A DNA stretch of 38,856 nucleotides from Candidatus Gastranaerophilales bacterium (GTDB taxonomy: Bacteria > Cyanobacteriota > Vampirovibrionia > Gastranaerophilales > Gastranaerophilaceae), in NCBI GenBank assembly GCA_944326635.1, contig CALVEU010000006.1, positions 1-38,856 of the forward strand, written 5' to 3'. The translations under genes and the position numbers were made by a program. The notes beneath the pieces are model-generated. The model saw nothing but the letters and a program-made list of their open reading frames with translations. It did not search any database and had not been told where the DNA came from. Positions 26,937 to 36,019 of the stretch are shown here, one piece after another. Positions within the stretch are counted from its first letter, which is position 1. Every line of letters starts with the position of its first letter.

Positions 26937-27800
26937 TTAACCTTTAATTTGGCTCATTACTTCATCAGCGAAGTTTTCTTGGCGTTTTTCTAAACCTTCA
27001 CCAAGCATATATCTTGTGAAAGCTTTAATTGTTAATTTGCCATCAATAAGTTGTCCTACTGTAACGTCAGGGTTTTTGATGAATGGTTGTTCTAACAATA
27101 CTTTTCCAGATAAAAGTTTGTTTACACGACCTTCAACGATTTTAGCTCTGATTTGTTCAGGTTTCTTTTGAAGGTCTTCTTTACCCATTTCGATTTCAGT
27201 TTCATGGTCAATAACAGATTGAGGAATTTCATCTCTTGAAATAAATTCAGGAGCAGATGATGCGATGTGTAAACAAATATCATTCATTAATTCTTCATCT
27301 TTTTTATCTGTTTGGATTAATACACCTATTTTACCATTGTGGATATAAGAAGCTGTATTTCCTTCATAACGAACAAATCTTCTGAATGTGATTTTTTCGC
27401 CGATAGATGCGATTTTTTCTTTAATTACTTCAGAAATAACTTTACCGCATTTTTCGCAAGTAGAAGCTAATAAAGCATCATTATCAGCAGGGTTTGTTTT
27501 TGCAACAACTTCTGCTAGGCTATTTGTTAATTCTTTGAATTCTTCATTTTTTGCAACGAAGTCTGTTTCGCAGTTAACTTCAACCATAGCACCGCAATCA
27601 GCTTGGATAGAAGAAGCTACTAAACCTTCAGCAGCGATTCTTCCCATTTTTTTATCAGCAGAAGCAATACCTTTTTGGCGAAGAACTTCCATTGCTTTTT
27701 CCATATCTCCGTCAGTTTCAACAAGTGCTTTTTTTGCATCCATCATACCTGCACCTGTTTTGTCACGGAGTTCTTTTACCATTTGAGCTGTAATGTTCAT
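26937..27800 (-). CDS. tsf: Translation elongation factor Ts
   Basis: This 287-residue EF-Ts exchanges GDP for GTP on EF-Tu (tuf is also in the window). The N-terminal domain starts MVKELRDKTGAGMMDAKKALVE with the TGAGMMDCKKAL-type signature. The core has the TDFVAKNEEFKEL motif that contacts EF-Tu, and the C-terminal part ends QNFADEVMSQIKG. ATG 27800 with GGAGAG upstream is the true start; a longer reading exists but begins in the structured spacer. Lies downstream of rpsB, the usual order. Its Cys-x2-Cys (CEKCGKV) is an unusual detail. Confidence 0.96.
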   Translation of the reverse strand: MNITAQMVKELRDKTGAGMMDAKKALVETDGDMEKAMEVLRQKGIASADKKMGRIAAEGLVASSIQADCGAMVEVNCETDFVAKNEEFKELTNSLAEVVAKTNPADNDALLASTCEKCGKVISEVIKEKIASIGEKITFRRFVRYEGNTASYIHNGKIGVLIQTDKKDEELMNDICLHIASSAPEFISRDEIPQSVIDHETEIEMGKEDLQKKPEQIRAKIVEGRVNKLLSGKVLLEQPFIKNPDVTVGQLIDGKLTIKAFTRYMLGEGLEKRQENFADEVMSQIKG

Positions 27801-27831
27801 TATAATTCTCTCCTTTTTTATTAGTAGAACG

Positions 27832-27897
27832 GAGGTCAAGATGTTTGGAGGTAAAGCTATTATCGGATAATGGCCTGCCTTCTTTTATCTTGACCTC
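27832..27897 (-). promoter_or_regulatory. Long hairpin in the rpsB-tsf spacer
   Basis: GAGGTCAAGAT at 27832-27842 is a perfect 11-base inverted repeat of ATCTTGACCTC at 27887-27897; an inner ATTATC-G-GATAAT stem lies at 27859-27871. No T tract follows on the minus strand, so it is more likely an RNA processing or attenuation structure than a full terminator. Confidence 0.5.
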
Positions 27898-27906
27898 TGA
27901 ACTTCT

Positions 27907-28680
27907 TTATTCTGCAACTGTTTCTGCAGCTTCTGCTGTAACGCCTGCATCTTCAGGTTTAATGCTTTCTAATTTTTTAGCGTTTGCATTAGCTTCTTTT
28001 AATTGTTTTCCTTCTAAAATAGCATCAGCTAATTTTGAAGTGATTAATTTAATAGATCTGATTGCATCATCATTACCAGGAATAATGTAGTTGATACCAT
28101 CTGGATCTGCATTTGTATCAGCTAAACAAATAACAGGAATGTTTAATTTGTTAGCTTCTTGAATAGCAATATCTTCTTTTTTCTGGTCTACGATGAAGAT
28201 TAAATCAGGTAATCCTCTCATATCTTTGATACCGCCTAAAGTTTTGCTTAATTTGCCTAATTCTCTGTTTAATTTAGCAATTTCTTTTTTAGGTAATTTT
28301 TCAGCGTGCCCAGAGTTCATGAAATCTTCTAATTCTCTTAATTTGTTTACACGACCTCTGATAGTTTCGAAGTTAGTAAGCATACCGCCTAACCATCTTC
28401 TGTTAATATAATAAGCTCCAGATCTAAGAGCTTCTTCTGCAACTACTTCTGCAGCTTGTTTTTTTGTACCTACAAATAAGATATTTTTATTTTTAGCTGC
28501 GAAATCTCTAACAACAGCATATGCTTCATCAAGCAAGTCTGTAGTTTTACGCAAATCTAAAACGTAAATACCGTTTCTAGCACCGTAAATATACGGTTTC
28601 ATTTTAGGGTTCCATCTTTGAGTTTGGTGTCCGAAGTGAACGCCTGCTTCTAAAAGTTCAATCATAGATGCTACTGGCAT
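27907..28680 (-). CDS. rpsB: 30S ribosomal protein S2
   Basis: This 257-residue protein has the S2 signatures: [70 protein letters not shown] and [31 protein letters not shown]. It binds the 30S head-body junction and is needed for S1 recruitment. The C-terminus is a short Ala/Glu-rich tail. AAGGAG precedes ATG. The 250 bases upstream hold the terminator of the adenosyltransferase gene and presumably the rpsB promoter, which I cannot fix. Confidence 0.97.
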   Translation of the reverse strand: MPVASMIELLEAGVHFGHQTQRWNPKMKPYIYGARNGIYVLDLRKTTDLLDEAYAVVRDFAAKNKNILFVGTKKQAAEVVAEEALRSGAYYINRRWLGGMLTNFETIRGRVNKLRELEDFMNSGHAEKLPKKEIAKLNRELGKLSKTLGGIKDMRGLPDLIFIVDQKKEDIAIQEANKLNIPVICLADTNADPDGINYIIPGNDDAIRSIKLITSKLADAILEGKQLKEANANAKKLESIKPEDAGVTAEAAETVAE

Positions 28681-28838
28681 CGGTTTTCTCCTTTTGTTTT
28701 AACTTATTGTACTACGGGTTATACTGTCTCATTTTTATATTCATAAAAACTAGGGCAAAACCTATCAGACTAGTGTAACCAATTATATGATAATACAAAC
28801 ATGCCTTTATGCAAATTTATTATTGCGTTTTATTACAT

Positions 28839-28873
28839 AAAAAAAACGGACTTTCTATAAAATAGATTGTCCG
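28839..28873 (-). terminator. Terminator of the cobalamin adenosyltransferase gene (minus strand)
   Basis: CGGAC (28847-28851) pairs with GTCCG (28869-28873), with an inner TCTAT/ATAGA stem. On the minus strand the stem is followed by eight Ts (complement of 28839-28846). Confidence 0.75.
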
Positions 28874-28930
28874 GTATTTCATTTTCTGAAACAAAAAGGA
28901 TTTACATTAACTTATATTGTGTTTTAAAAT

Positions 28931-29464
28931 CTAGTATTCAATACCTTGTCTTGCCATAACTCCCGTATCAAAGTAATGCTTGATAGGTTTCATTTCAGTA
29001 ACAAGATGTGCCATTGCTTTTAATTCAGGGTGTGCATAACGTCCTGTTAATACAATTTCAAGGTTTTCAGGTTTGTTTAGTAATGCTTCTTTAACATCTG
29101 ATACTTTAATCATATTCATTGCAGTGCATATGTTAATTTCATCAAGAATAATCAATTGATACTTTCCTGAATTGATAGCTTCTTTTGCAAATTCCCAACC
29201 TTTTTTAGCTTCTTTAAAATCTTCCATACAAACGTTATGAGAATAACATACTCTATCCATTCCAAATTGTACAACATCTAAGTTTGGTAGAAATTTTGAA
29301 GAAGAAACAATTTCTCCATAAGATGTTGCACTATCTCCTTTTGTAAATTGAATAATAAGTACCTTCCAGCCGTGTCCCAATGCTCTTAGAGCTAATCCTA
29401 GAGATGCTGTAGTTTTCCCTTTTCCATCTCCTGTGTAAATTTGAATATAACCATGTTCTAACAC
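28931..29464 (-). CDS. cobO: Cob(I)yrinic acid a,c-diamide adenosyltransferase (CobO/BtuR type), copy 1
   Basis: This 177-residue enzyme adenosylates cob(I)alamin or precursors. The P-loop is YTGDGKGKTTASLGLALRALG (residues ~10-30), then KVLIIQFTKG, LIILDEINICT (Walker B-like) and VLTGRYAHPEL. The family C-terminus KPIKHYFDTGVMARQGIEY is complete. The start is GTG 29464 with GGAGGT eight bases upstream. No other corrinoid gene is adjacent, which fits salvage rather than synthesis. It is clearly paralogous to the gene at 37092-37673. Confidence 0.93.
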   Translation of the reverse strand: MLEHGYIQIYTGDGKGKTTASLGLALRALGHGWKVLIIQFTKGDSATSYGEIVSSSKFLPNLDVVQFGMDRVCYSHNVCMEDFKEAKKGWEFAKEAINSGKYQLIILDEINICTAMNMIKVSDVKEALLNKPENLEIVLTGRYAHPELKAMAHLVTEMKPIKHYFDTGVMARQGIEY

Positions 29465-30001
29465 GACTCACTACCTCCAAATAAAACTGATAAGTTCCTC
29501 TATCCTTATTTTAACGAATTTTTCTCACTATTTAATCGTTCTAAAGTTGGATAAATATATCGAGCAAAAGATGGATAAATGTATCTATCCCCGCTCCCAA
29601 GATTTGTATATTCATCATAGAACTAAATTAAAAAAAATAAATAACTTTAAACGTTTCCATGCCAATCTTTTTACAATTAATTTTTAATAAAATCTATTAA
29701 TTGGCAGTCTATCTATTTTTTAGGATTTTTTAATCTTTTCTAAAAAAATTTACATAATTTTTGTAAAGTATTTGTTAAAAAGTCTTGCATATTTTGAATA
29801 AAGTCTTGCTGTAGGGATTCATGGTGGTTTTTTGTATATTAATATTATTAATATATTAATTGAATTTATAAATAAAAATATGGGCATAATAAAACTAGGT
29901 CGATAAAATATATTAACTTATGTAACAAAATTTAGTATTGCTGAAATTTGTTTAATTCCAAAGCGTTTACATGTTTAAGAGTATAAAAAAGAGAAGAGCA
30001 T
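29465..30001. other. 537-bp AT-rich gene-free region
   Basis: No credible ORF is visible. It holds two direct repeats: TGGATAAATATATC (29548-29561) with TGGATAAATGTATC (29572-29585), 24 bases apart, and AAAGTCTTGC at 29779-29788 and 29800-29809, 21 bases apart. A perfect palindrome ATTAATATATTAAT lies at 29847-29860. It probably contains regulatory sites for the coiled-coil gene at 30002; AGAAGAG precedes its ATG. Confidence 0.5.
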
Positions 30002-31198
30002 ATGAGTGTAAACAAACCAGGATTACCAAAACTGAATATGCAACAAAACGCTCTAGGCAGTGCATCTTTTAAAACGAGCACTGCTAGTAAGCTTGCAACT
30101 TCAACTCGTACTGGTTATGGGATCATGGCTCAACGTACCAAGGTTGGTACTGGTGCTATATTTAACGTAAAAACATACAATAGTGATTCTATAAGTGCTC
30201 AAAGACATGCTTTAAATGATAATAGAACAATAATAAAAAATAATAACATTATAGGAACTCCTGTTGCTCACAACTGTTCAGGGAATAATGCAATGAATAA
30301 GTATGCTATGGCATTACAAGCAGCTAGTTTGGTTACGCAAGCATTAGGATCTTTAACAGCAGCTAAGTCATCAGGAAGTGCTGTCGCAAATATAACCTCT
30401 TCTGTGACTTCTGGTACAACAGGAGCTATAGGTGATCTTGCTAATGCTAAATATTCATCTGAAATTCAAAAAGGTCTATCAAAACTTGAAACAGAAATGA
30501 ATGATTATGAAACTAAGATGAATAAAGCTGAAGAAACAATCCAAAAAGAAACTAAATTGAAATCTGAAAATGAAACTAAGCTTAAAGATACAGAAAATCA
30601 GATACAAAGTGAAAAACAAAATATTACAAAACAAGAAGGAACTATTACAAAACTTCAAAGCTCAATTCAAACTGATAAAATGACATTAAGTTCTTTAAAA
30701 TCTCAGTTAAGTACTGCAGGTGATTTGGCAAAAATGTCTATTCAATCTCAAATTTCTGAATTGGAGGCTAAGATTGCTCAAGAAGAACAACAATTAAAAG
30801 AAGCTCAAGAATCTAAAGCAAATTCTCAAAAGAATTTAGAAGAACTTGGAAATACTAAAAAAGATTTAACAAATCAAATAGCTAATAATGAGAAAAATAT
30901 TCAAAACGCAGAAGCTGAAAAGAACTCAGCATCTGCAAAAAAAGATAAATTAGAAGATGCAAAAATAAAATATACTAAAAAATTAACAGAAGCACAAAAT
31001 AAAGAGTCTAAAGAGTTGTCAAAACTGTTTAATGAAATTGGTAATTACGCAAAAGAGTTCCAAGAAACTACTGATGTGAATAAGAAAAATAAATTATCAG
31101 AAAAATATACTGAAAAAGCTAAAGAATATAATGAATTAGTTAGAAAAACAAGTTCAAGCAGTTACACAGAAGTTGGTTTAGATTTGAATAGTTTATAA
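30002..31198 (+). CDS. Long coiled-coil hypothetical protein
   Basis: This 398-residue protein has no signal peptide or membrane helix. The first ~110 residues are Ser/Thr/Asn-rich and look unstructured. Residues ~110-145 are Ala/Gly/Ser/Thr-rich (LTAAKSSGSAVANITSSVTS). From ~155 to ~370 it is an almost continuous Glu/Lys/Gln/Asn coiled coil (for example TKLKSENETKLKDTENQIQS). The C-terminus ends in TEVGLDLNSL. The composition recalls secreted or type III-exported structural proteins, but I see no diagnostic motif. It is monocistronic with a strong terminator and a long upstream region. Confidence 0.75.
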   Translation: MSVNKPGLPKLNMQQNALGSASFKTSTASKLATSTRTGYGIMAQRTKVGTGAIFNVKTYNSDSISAQRHALNDNRTIIKNNNIIGTPVAHNCSGNNAMNKYAMALQAASLVTQALGSLTAAKSSGSAVANITSSVTSGTTGAIGDLANAKYSSEIQKGLSKLETEMNDYETKMNKAEETIQKETKLKSENETKLKDTENQIQSEKQNITKQEGTITKLQSSIQTDKMTLSSLKSQLSTAGDLAKMSIQSQISELEAKIAQEEQQLKEAQESKANSQKNLEELGNTKKDLTNQIANNEKNIQNAEAEKNSASAKKDKLEDAKIKYTKKLTEAQNKESKELSKLFNEIGNYAKEFQETTDVNKKNKLSEKYTEKAKEYNELVRKTSSSSYTEVGLDLNSL

Positions 31199-31270
31199 CA
31201 TATTGTAACAAAGAACTTTACTTTTGAATATATATAATTTATAATGAACGCATAGACAGTATTGTCATTC

Positions 31271-31300
31271 AAAAAAGAACGGGATTTCCCGTTCTTTTTT
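31271..31300 (+). terminator. Rho-independent terminator of the coiled-coil gene
   Basis: AAAAAAGAACGGG (31271-31283), loop ATTT and CCCGTTCTTTTTT (31288-31300). Confidence 0.9.
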
Positions 31301-31340
31301 ATCTATAGATAGGGTTTAAAGAAAGGGTAAGGTTTATTTT

Positions 31341-31823
31341 ATGAAACAGGAAATTAACAGACACGATGTCTTGGAAAAAATTACACCGTTGATAGAAAAT
31401 ACTGCCATGCGTTTCGGGTATATTCCTATCGAAATTGAGTTTGTCAAAGAAAATCATAGATGGTTTTTGAGAATTTATCTTTATTCAAAAGAAAAAGAAG
31501 TAACATTGGATGATTGTGAAAATGTGACAAGAAGTTTGTCAGACTTTCTAGATGAATTAATTCCTGTTAAATATTATTTGGAAGTTTCATCTCCTGGTCT
31601 GGAAAGAAAGTTTAAGTCCGAAAAAGAATTTATAATATTCAATGGTAGAAGAATTAGTTTAAAGCTTAAAGAACCTTTGGAAGGCGAATCAGAAAAGATT
31701 TTTAAAGGCGAAATTCTTGATTATGATGAAAATGAAGGATTAAAGTTTTTTAGATTTGATGATGGGAGAGAGTTACAAATTCCAAAATCTAATATTCAAT
31801 CAGCTAAATTATATATTGATTAA
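31341..31823 (+). CDS. rimP: Ribosome maturation factor RimP
   Basis: This 160-residue protein helps 30S assembly. Family features are the ITPLIENTAMRFGYIPIEIEF opening, the VTLDDCENVTRSLSDFLDE helix, the hallmark YYLEVSSPGLERKFKSEKEF and a C-terminal SH3-like barrel (FKGEILDYDENEGLKFF). The ribosome site is GAAAGGGTAAGG. nusA follows 33 bases later, the conserved rimP-nusA order, although ylxR, infB and rbfA do not follow here. Confidence 0.94.
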   Translation: MKQEINRHDVLEKITPLIENTAMRFGYIPIEIEFVKENHRWFLRIYLYSKEKEVTLDDCENVTRSLSDFLDELIPVKYYLEVSSPGLERKFKSEKEFIIFNGRRISLKLKEPLEGESEKIFKGEILDYDENEGLKFFRFDDGRELQIPKSNIQSAKLYID

Positions 31824-31856
31824 TAACAAAAATTAAAAATATGAAAGGATAACATT

Positions 31857-33092
31857 ATGATTAAAATCGGAACAGCATTATTTGAAGCTTGTGAAGAATT
31901 GGAAAGAGAAAGAGGAATCGCAAAAGATGTATTGATAGCATCTCTATGTGATGCTATGGTTGCTGCTTATAAAAAACATATGCATATTAAAGAAGCAACA
32001 AATATCGAAGCAATTTTAGATGAACAATCAGGAGAAATAGGCGTATTTAGAACAAAACTTGTAGTAGATGATGTTGAAGATCCTGATACTCAAATTACTT
32101 TAGCAGATGCAAAAGAAATTGTTGAAGATGTAGAAGTTGGTGACGAAATTAAAATAGAAGTTACACCTGAACAATTTGGACGTATTGCAGCTCAATCAGC
32201 AAAACAAGTTATCACTCAAAGAATTAGAGAAGCTGAAAGAAATCTTGTATTGCAAGAATTTATGGATAAAAAAGGAACACTTACTACAGGTATTATTCAA
32301 AGAGTTGAAAATCGTAATGTAATTGTAAATATTGGAAAAACTGATGCTATTATGCCTCAGAAAGAACAAATCCCAGGAGAATATTATAAACCTGGTAACA
32401 GAATCAGAGTTTTTGTTCTTAACGTTAAAGAAACAACAAGATTACCTCAAGTAATTGTATCTCATGCTCATGCTGAAATTGTAAGAGAATTATTTGAATT
32501 AGAAGTTCCGGAAATTGAAGATGGAATTGTTGAAATTAAATCAATTTCTCGTGAAGCTGGTTATAGAACAAAAATAGCTGTTTGGTCAAATGATCCAGAA
32601 GTTGATTCAGTAGGAGCTTGTATTGGTCCTCGTGGAAGCAGAATTCAAACAATTGTTTCTGAATTAAAAAATGAAAAAATAGATATTGTGAGATATTCTG
32701 AAGATCCTGTAGAATACATTGTAAATGCTTTATCTCCAGCAAGAGTTGTTTCTGTTGATATTTTAGCAGATGATGAATATGCTCATGATGCAATGGTTGT
32801 AGTGCCAGATGATCAATTAAGTCTTGCAATTGGTCGTGAAGGTCAAAATGTAAGATTGGCTCATAAACTTACTGGTTGGAAAATAGATATAAAGAGTGTT
32901 TCTCAAATGGAAAAAGCGGAAGCTCAAAATATCAGTAACTATGAAGAACCAGCTGAAGATAATTATGATGATACAGAAGAAGAAGTTGATGAATTACAAC
33001 AAGAAATTGAAGAAGAAATGAATCAACAAGCATTAGATGAAGAAGATTTCCATGAAGATGATTCATCTGAATCTTCTGAAATTGAAGAATAA
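31857..33092 (+). CDS. nusA: Transcription termination/antitermination factor NusA
   Basis: The 411 residues contain the N-terminal RNA polymerase-binding domain (to ~130), an S1 domain with TGIIQRVENRNVIVNIGKTDAIMPQKEQIPGE, KH1 with VGACIGPRGSRIQTIVSELKNEKIDIVRYSED and KH2 with LAIGREGQNVRLAHKLTGWKIDI. It lacks the acidic repeat domains of E. coli NusA and instead has a strongly acidic, disordered tail (EEPAEDNYDDTEEEVDE onward). AAAGGA precedes ATG. It probably shares a transcript with rimP and ends at the terminator at 33115. Confidence 0.97.
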   Translation: MIKIGTALFEACEELERERGIAKDVLIASLCDAMVAAYKKHMHIKEATNIEAILDEQSGEIGVFRTKLVVDDVEDPDTQITLADAKEIVEDVEVGDEIKIEVTPEQFGRIAAQSAKQVITQRIREAERNLVLQEFMDKKGTLTTGIIQRVENRNVIVNIGKTDAIMPQKEQIPGEYYKPGNRIRVFVLNVKETTRLPQVIVSHAHAEIVRELFELEVPEIEDGIVEIKSISREAGYRTKIAVWSNDPEVDSVGACIGPRGSRIQTIVSELKNEKIDIVRYSEDPVEYIVNALSPARVVSVDILADDEYAHDAMVVVPDDQLSLAIGREGQNVRLAHKLTGWKIDIKSVSQMEKAEAQNISNYEEPAEDNYDDTEEEVDELQQEIEEEMNQQALDEEDFHEDDSSESSEIEE

Positions 33093-33114
33093 TTTATAAA
33101 AAATATAACTATAA

Positions 33115-33149
33115 AAAAAAGGGACTTTTAGCCAAAAAGTCCCTTTTTT
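33115..33149 (+). terminator. Rho-independent terminator of rimP-nusA
   Basis: AAAAAAGGGACTTTT (33115-33129) pairs with AAAAGTCCCTTTTTT (33135-33149) around a 5-base loop. Confidence 0.92.
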
Positions 33150-33156
33150 ATATTGG

Positions 33157-33189
33157 TTGACAAAAAATATTGAGCAAATATTATATAAT
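33157..33189 (+). promoter_or_regulatory. Promoter region of tuf
   Basis: A perfect TTGACA (33157-33162) is followed by ATTATATAAT. TTATAT at 33181 gives an 18-base spacer; TATAAT at 33184-33189 is the better box but with 21 bases. The tuf leader is about 55 bases with AAAAGGAG as ribosome site. Confidence 0.55.
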
Positions 33190-33251
33190 TAAATGGCTTA
33201 AAATACCAATTTAGTATTGTAGTATAAGTAGAAAAAAAGGAGATTAATCTC

Positions 33252-34460
33252 ATGGCAAGAGAAAAGTACGAACGTACCAAACCGCACGTTAACATCGGTA
33301 CAATTGGCCACGTTGACCACGGTAAAACAACATTAACAGCAGCTATCACAGCTGTATTGGCTGCTCAAGGTCAAGCTGCATTGAAAAAATTCGATGAAAT
33401 CGATGCTGCTCCAGAAGAAAAAGCAAGAGGTATTACAATCTCTACAGCTCACGTAGAATATGAAACAGCAAAAAGACACTATGCACACGTTGACTGCCCA
33501 GGCCACGCTGACTATGTTAAAAACATGATCACTGGTGCTGCTCAAATGGACGGTGCAATTCTTGTAGTTGCAGCTACTGATGGTGCTATGCCTCAAACTC
33601 GTGAACACATCTTGTTAGCTCGTCAAGTTGGCGTTCCTAACTTGGTTGTATTCTTAAATAAATGTGATATGGTTGATGACCCTGAATTATTAGAATTAGT
33701 TGAAATGGAAGTTAGAGAACTTCTTTCTTCATACGAATTCGACGGTGACAACATCCCATTCATCCACGGTTCAGCTTTAAAAGCTTTAGAAGCTGCTCAA
33801 GCTAACCCAACAATTGCTCGTGGAGCAGATAAATGGGTTGATAAAATTTGGGAATTGATGGATGCTATCGATTCTTACTTCCCAACTCCAGAACGTGATT
33901 TAGACAAACCATTCTTGATGCCTGTTGAAGACGTATTCTCAATCACAGGTCGTGGTACAGTTGCAACTGGTAGAGTTGAACGTGGTATCGTTAAAGTTGG
34001 TGACGAAGTTGAATTAGTTGGTTTAGGCGAAACTAAGAAAACTACAGTTACTGGTGTTGAAATGTTCAGAAAATCTCTTGACCAAGGTCAAGCTGGTGAC
34101 AACATTGGTGCTTTATTACGTGGTATTGATAAAACTGAAATCCAACGTGGTCAAGTACTTGCAAAACCAGGTACAATTCACCCACATACAAAATTCACAG
34201 CTAACGTTTACGTATTGACAAAAGAAGAAGGCGGACGTCACACTCCATTCTTCCCTGGTTACAGACCACAATTCTATATCAGAACTACTGACGTAACTGG
34301 TTCAATCAAATTCGACGGTCAAATGGTAATGCCTGGTGATAACGTTGTAATGGAAGTTGAATTAATCGCTCCTGTTGCAATCGAAGAAGGTATGAGATTT
34401 GCTATCCGTGAAGGTGGCCACACAGTTGGTGCTGGTGTTGTTGATAAAATTATTGAATAA
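33252..34460 (+). CDS. tuf: Translation elongation factor Tu
   Basis: This 402-residue GTPase delivers aminoacyl-tRNA to the ribosome. It has G1 GHVDHGKT (~18-25), the switch I RGITI motif, G3 DCPGHADY (~80), G4 NKCD (~135), G5 GSALKA, and domains 2 and 3 ending [11 protein letters not shown]. Codon use differs from neighbouring genes: many C-ending codons (AAC, TTC, CAC), as expected for a very highly expressed gene. It is monocistronic, without rpsL/rpsG/fusA beside it, between two terminators. Confidence 0.98.
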   Translation: MAREKYERTKPHVNIGTIGHVDHGKTTLTAAITAVLAAQGQAALKKFDEIDAAPEEKARGITISTAHVEYETAKRHYAHVDCPGHADYVKNMITGAAQMDGAILVVAATDGAMPQTREHILLARQVGVPNLVVFLNKCDMVDDPELLELVEMEVRELLSSYEFDGDNIPFIHGSALKALEAAQANPTIARGADKWVDKIWELMDAIDSYFPTPERDLDKPFLMPVEDVFSITGRGTVATGRVERGIVKVGDEVELVGLGETKKTTVTGVEMFRKSLDQGQAGDNIGALLRGIDKTEIQRGQVLAKPGTIHPHTKFTANVYVLTKEEGGRHTPFFPGYRPQFYIRTTDVTGSIKFDGQMVMPGDNVVMEVELIAPVAIEEGMRFAIREGGHTVGAGVVDKIIE

Positions 34461-34483
34461 TTTTAATACAGCATTATAATTTT

Positions 34484-34514
34484 AAAAACGAGCTTGGAAA
34501 CAAGCTCGTTTTTT
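34484..34514 (+). terminator. Rho-independent terminator of tuf
   Basis: AAAAACGAGCTTG (34484-34496), a GAAA tetraloop and CAAGCTCGTTTTT (34501-34513). Confidence 0.93.
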
Positions 34515-34528
34515 CTATTCCTATACTA

Positions 34529-34556
34529 AAAAGTCTGTCAAAAATGACAGACTTTT
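34529..34556. terminator. Second, bidirectional hairpin terminator
   Basis: AAAAGTCTGTCA (34529-34540), loop AAAA and TGACAGACTTTT (34545-34556). It backs up the tuf terminator and can end the minus-strand genes at 34635-35050. Confidence 0.75.
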
Positions 34557-34634
34557 ACAATTCTTTTTCCCCTATAAAATTTTTCCTTTTCCCAAAAATA
34601 ATATTGACCTTGACCTTTAAAATATTGACTAGAG

Positions 34635-34796
34635 TTATTTTGCAATTTGTAGAGCTTGGAATTTTGTTGCTTCTTTAGATTTTTGTAAGTATTTTACTAA
34701 AGATTTTGCAACTAATTCAGAACGTTTTTTATTTTCTCTATCTAAGATTTCGAAGTATTCATCAAGTGATGACATAATATATTCTGTATTTTCCAT
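34635..34796 (-). CDS. Short ribbon-helix-helix-like protein
   Basis: This 53-residue protein starts MENTEYIMSSLDEYFEIL. The segment ENKKRSELVAKSLVKYLQ lines up with ENRTRSELIREALRTYMY of the gene just upstream, so both probably share the ribbon-helix-helix helix pair, although the N-terminal strand is less clear here. ATG 34796 has AGGGGAAAAG upstream; a longer reading starts inside an A-rich leader and is rejected. It could be a DNA-binding regulator or an antitoxin-like partner. No toxin gene is adjacent. Confidence 0.6.
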   Translation of the reverse strand: MENTEYIMSSLDEYFEILDRENKKRSELVAKSLVKYLQKSKEATKFQALQIAK

Positions 34797-34861
34797 TTTC
34801 TTTTCCCCTTTGTGATTATTATAACTCAATTCTTTTTTTTTGTTCAATTTGTTTCTTTTTT

Positions 34862-35050
34862 TTAACTTAAAAGAGCATCTAAGATTTCTGCATTTTTGTT
34901 AGCTTTTTGAGAGTTTCTAATTTGATTTCTGTACATATAAGTTCTTAGAGCTTCTCTGATTAATTCAGAACGTGTACGATTTTCATTTCCTGCTACTTGA
35001 TCTATTTCGTTTAAAAATCTTTCGGGCATTGATATTAAAACTCTAGCCAT
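34862..35050 (-). CDS. Ribbon-helix-helix (CopG/MazE-like) DNA-binding protein
   Basis: This 62-residue protein has a clear RHH fold: strand ARVLISMPERFLNEIDQVA, then NRTRSELIREALRTYMYR. RHH proteins dimerise and insert the N-terminal beta-strand pair into the DNA major groove, often repressing their own operon. Antitoxins of the MazE/EndoAI group look alike, but the following gene is another short RHH-like protein, not MazF. AAGGAG precedes the ATG. Confidence 0.8.
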   Translation of the reverse strand: MARVLISMPERFLNEIDQVAGNENRTRSELIREALRTYMYRNQIRNSQKANKNAEILDALLS

Positions 35051-35183
35051 ATTGTTCTCCTTTTAATTAATTATTCCCTTTGTAAATTCCCCTTGTATTT
35101 ATATAAAGGAAATTATTAATTAAAAATTGCGTAAAGTGTATATATTTTTTATTAATATCTTAATAAAAGTTAATATATTTTAC

Positions 35184-35894
35184 TTAAAACCTTCTTACAT
35201 AGTAGTTTTTGTCATTTTTTAATTCTTCTTTAATTAAAGATAGTTCTTTGTTGTTTTCAAAATTAGAGAGAATTTTAGCAGTTTTTTCTCTGATTGTGTA
35301 TTCTTGAATATTTTTGGTTTCATTTAGCAGTTGAATTAAATCTTTTATATTAATGTATTCATAAAATTCTGATATTGTTTCAAGGTACCAATATAGTTTG
35401 AATATTTCTTTATTGATTTTATATTTCCCATCTTGTATGTCAAAACTTTTTATAGGTTCAATAAGTGTGTTAGCTCTATCTATAAGCATTTTACAGAAAT
35501 TATCTGTAAACTCGTTATATTGTTTTAGATTTTTTATTGCTTCAATTGTATTTCTACAGATATTTCCATTAATATCAATTATTGCATCAATTATAATTGG
35601 GGCACAATTTTTGAAAAATTCCGGATTTTGCGGAATAAATTCTTTCAATCTAAAGGATACAGCTTCTCTAATTTTTCCGTCACAGCCGGTTAGGTTATTG
35701 ATAAATATTTTTGCTTCTTCTTGATTATTTATTTTGTCAATTTTTAGGGTAGCAACTTGTTTCTCTACTATAGTGCCATTTTTTAATAACTCTATTAAAT
35801 AATCATGAGAATATGAATTTTCATATATATTTAAAGCTGTATTAAAATCTTCATTATATTTATCTGTAAGAATTTTTGAATTATTATTGTTCAA
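35184..35894 (-). CDS. HEAT-repeat-like helical protein
   Basis: This 236-residue, all-helical protein has repeated paired helices, such as SHDYLIELLKNGTIVEKQVATLKI, CDGKIREAVSFRLKEFIPQ, PIIIDAIIDINGNICRNTIEAIKNL and YTIREKTAKILSNFENNKELSL. This resembles HEAT/Armadillo-type scaffolds used for protein binding. There is no signal peptide or catalytic motif. It ends at KNYYVRRF and may be monocistronic. Function unknown. Confidence 0.65.
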   Translation of the reverse strand: MNNNNSKILTDKYNEDFNTALNIYENSYSHDYLIELLKNGTIVEKQVATLKIDKINNQEEAKIFINNLTGCDGKIREAVSFRLKEFIPQNPEFFKNCAPIIIDAIIDINGNICRNTIEAIKNLKQYNEFTDNFCKMLIDRANTLIEPIKSFDIQDGKYKINKEIFKLYWYLETISEFYEYINIKDLIQLLNETKNIQEYTIREKTAKILSNFENNKELSLIKEELKNDKNYYVRRF

Positions 35895-36019
35895 ATTTTA
35901 CACCTTTGCTCGTTATATTTATAATATAGCATAAACTACAATGTTTTTTTTGCCTAAAATAGTTTTAATGTATGATATAAATTTAATAATATATTTTATA
36001 ATAGATTAAGGAGAATATT

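Noticed and set aside
27801-27839. Longer EF-Ts start
   Set aside because: The conserved N-terminus MNITAQMVKEL begins at 27800 with GGAGAG upstream; the extension lies in the spacer hairpin.
29899-29906. GTCGATAA as sigma-28 -10 for the coiled-coil gene
   Set aside because: It matches GCCGATAA at seven of eight bases, but there is no -35 match at 19-20 bases upstream, and the site is about 100 bases before the ATG.
29465-30001. Replication origin or CRISPR-like array in the AT-rich region
   Set aside because: Only two pairs of short repeats are present, no DnaA-box series and no regular spacer pattern, and dnaA is not nearby.
34635-35050. MazEF-type toxin-antitoxin module
   Set aside because: Only RHH-like proteins are encoded; no MazF, RelE or PIN toxin is visible on either side.
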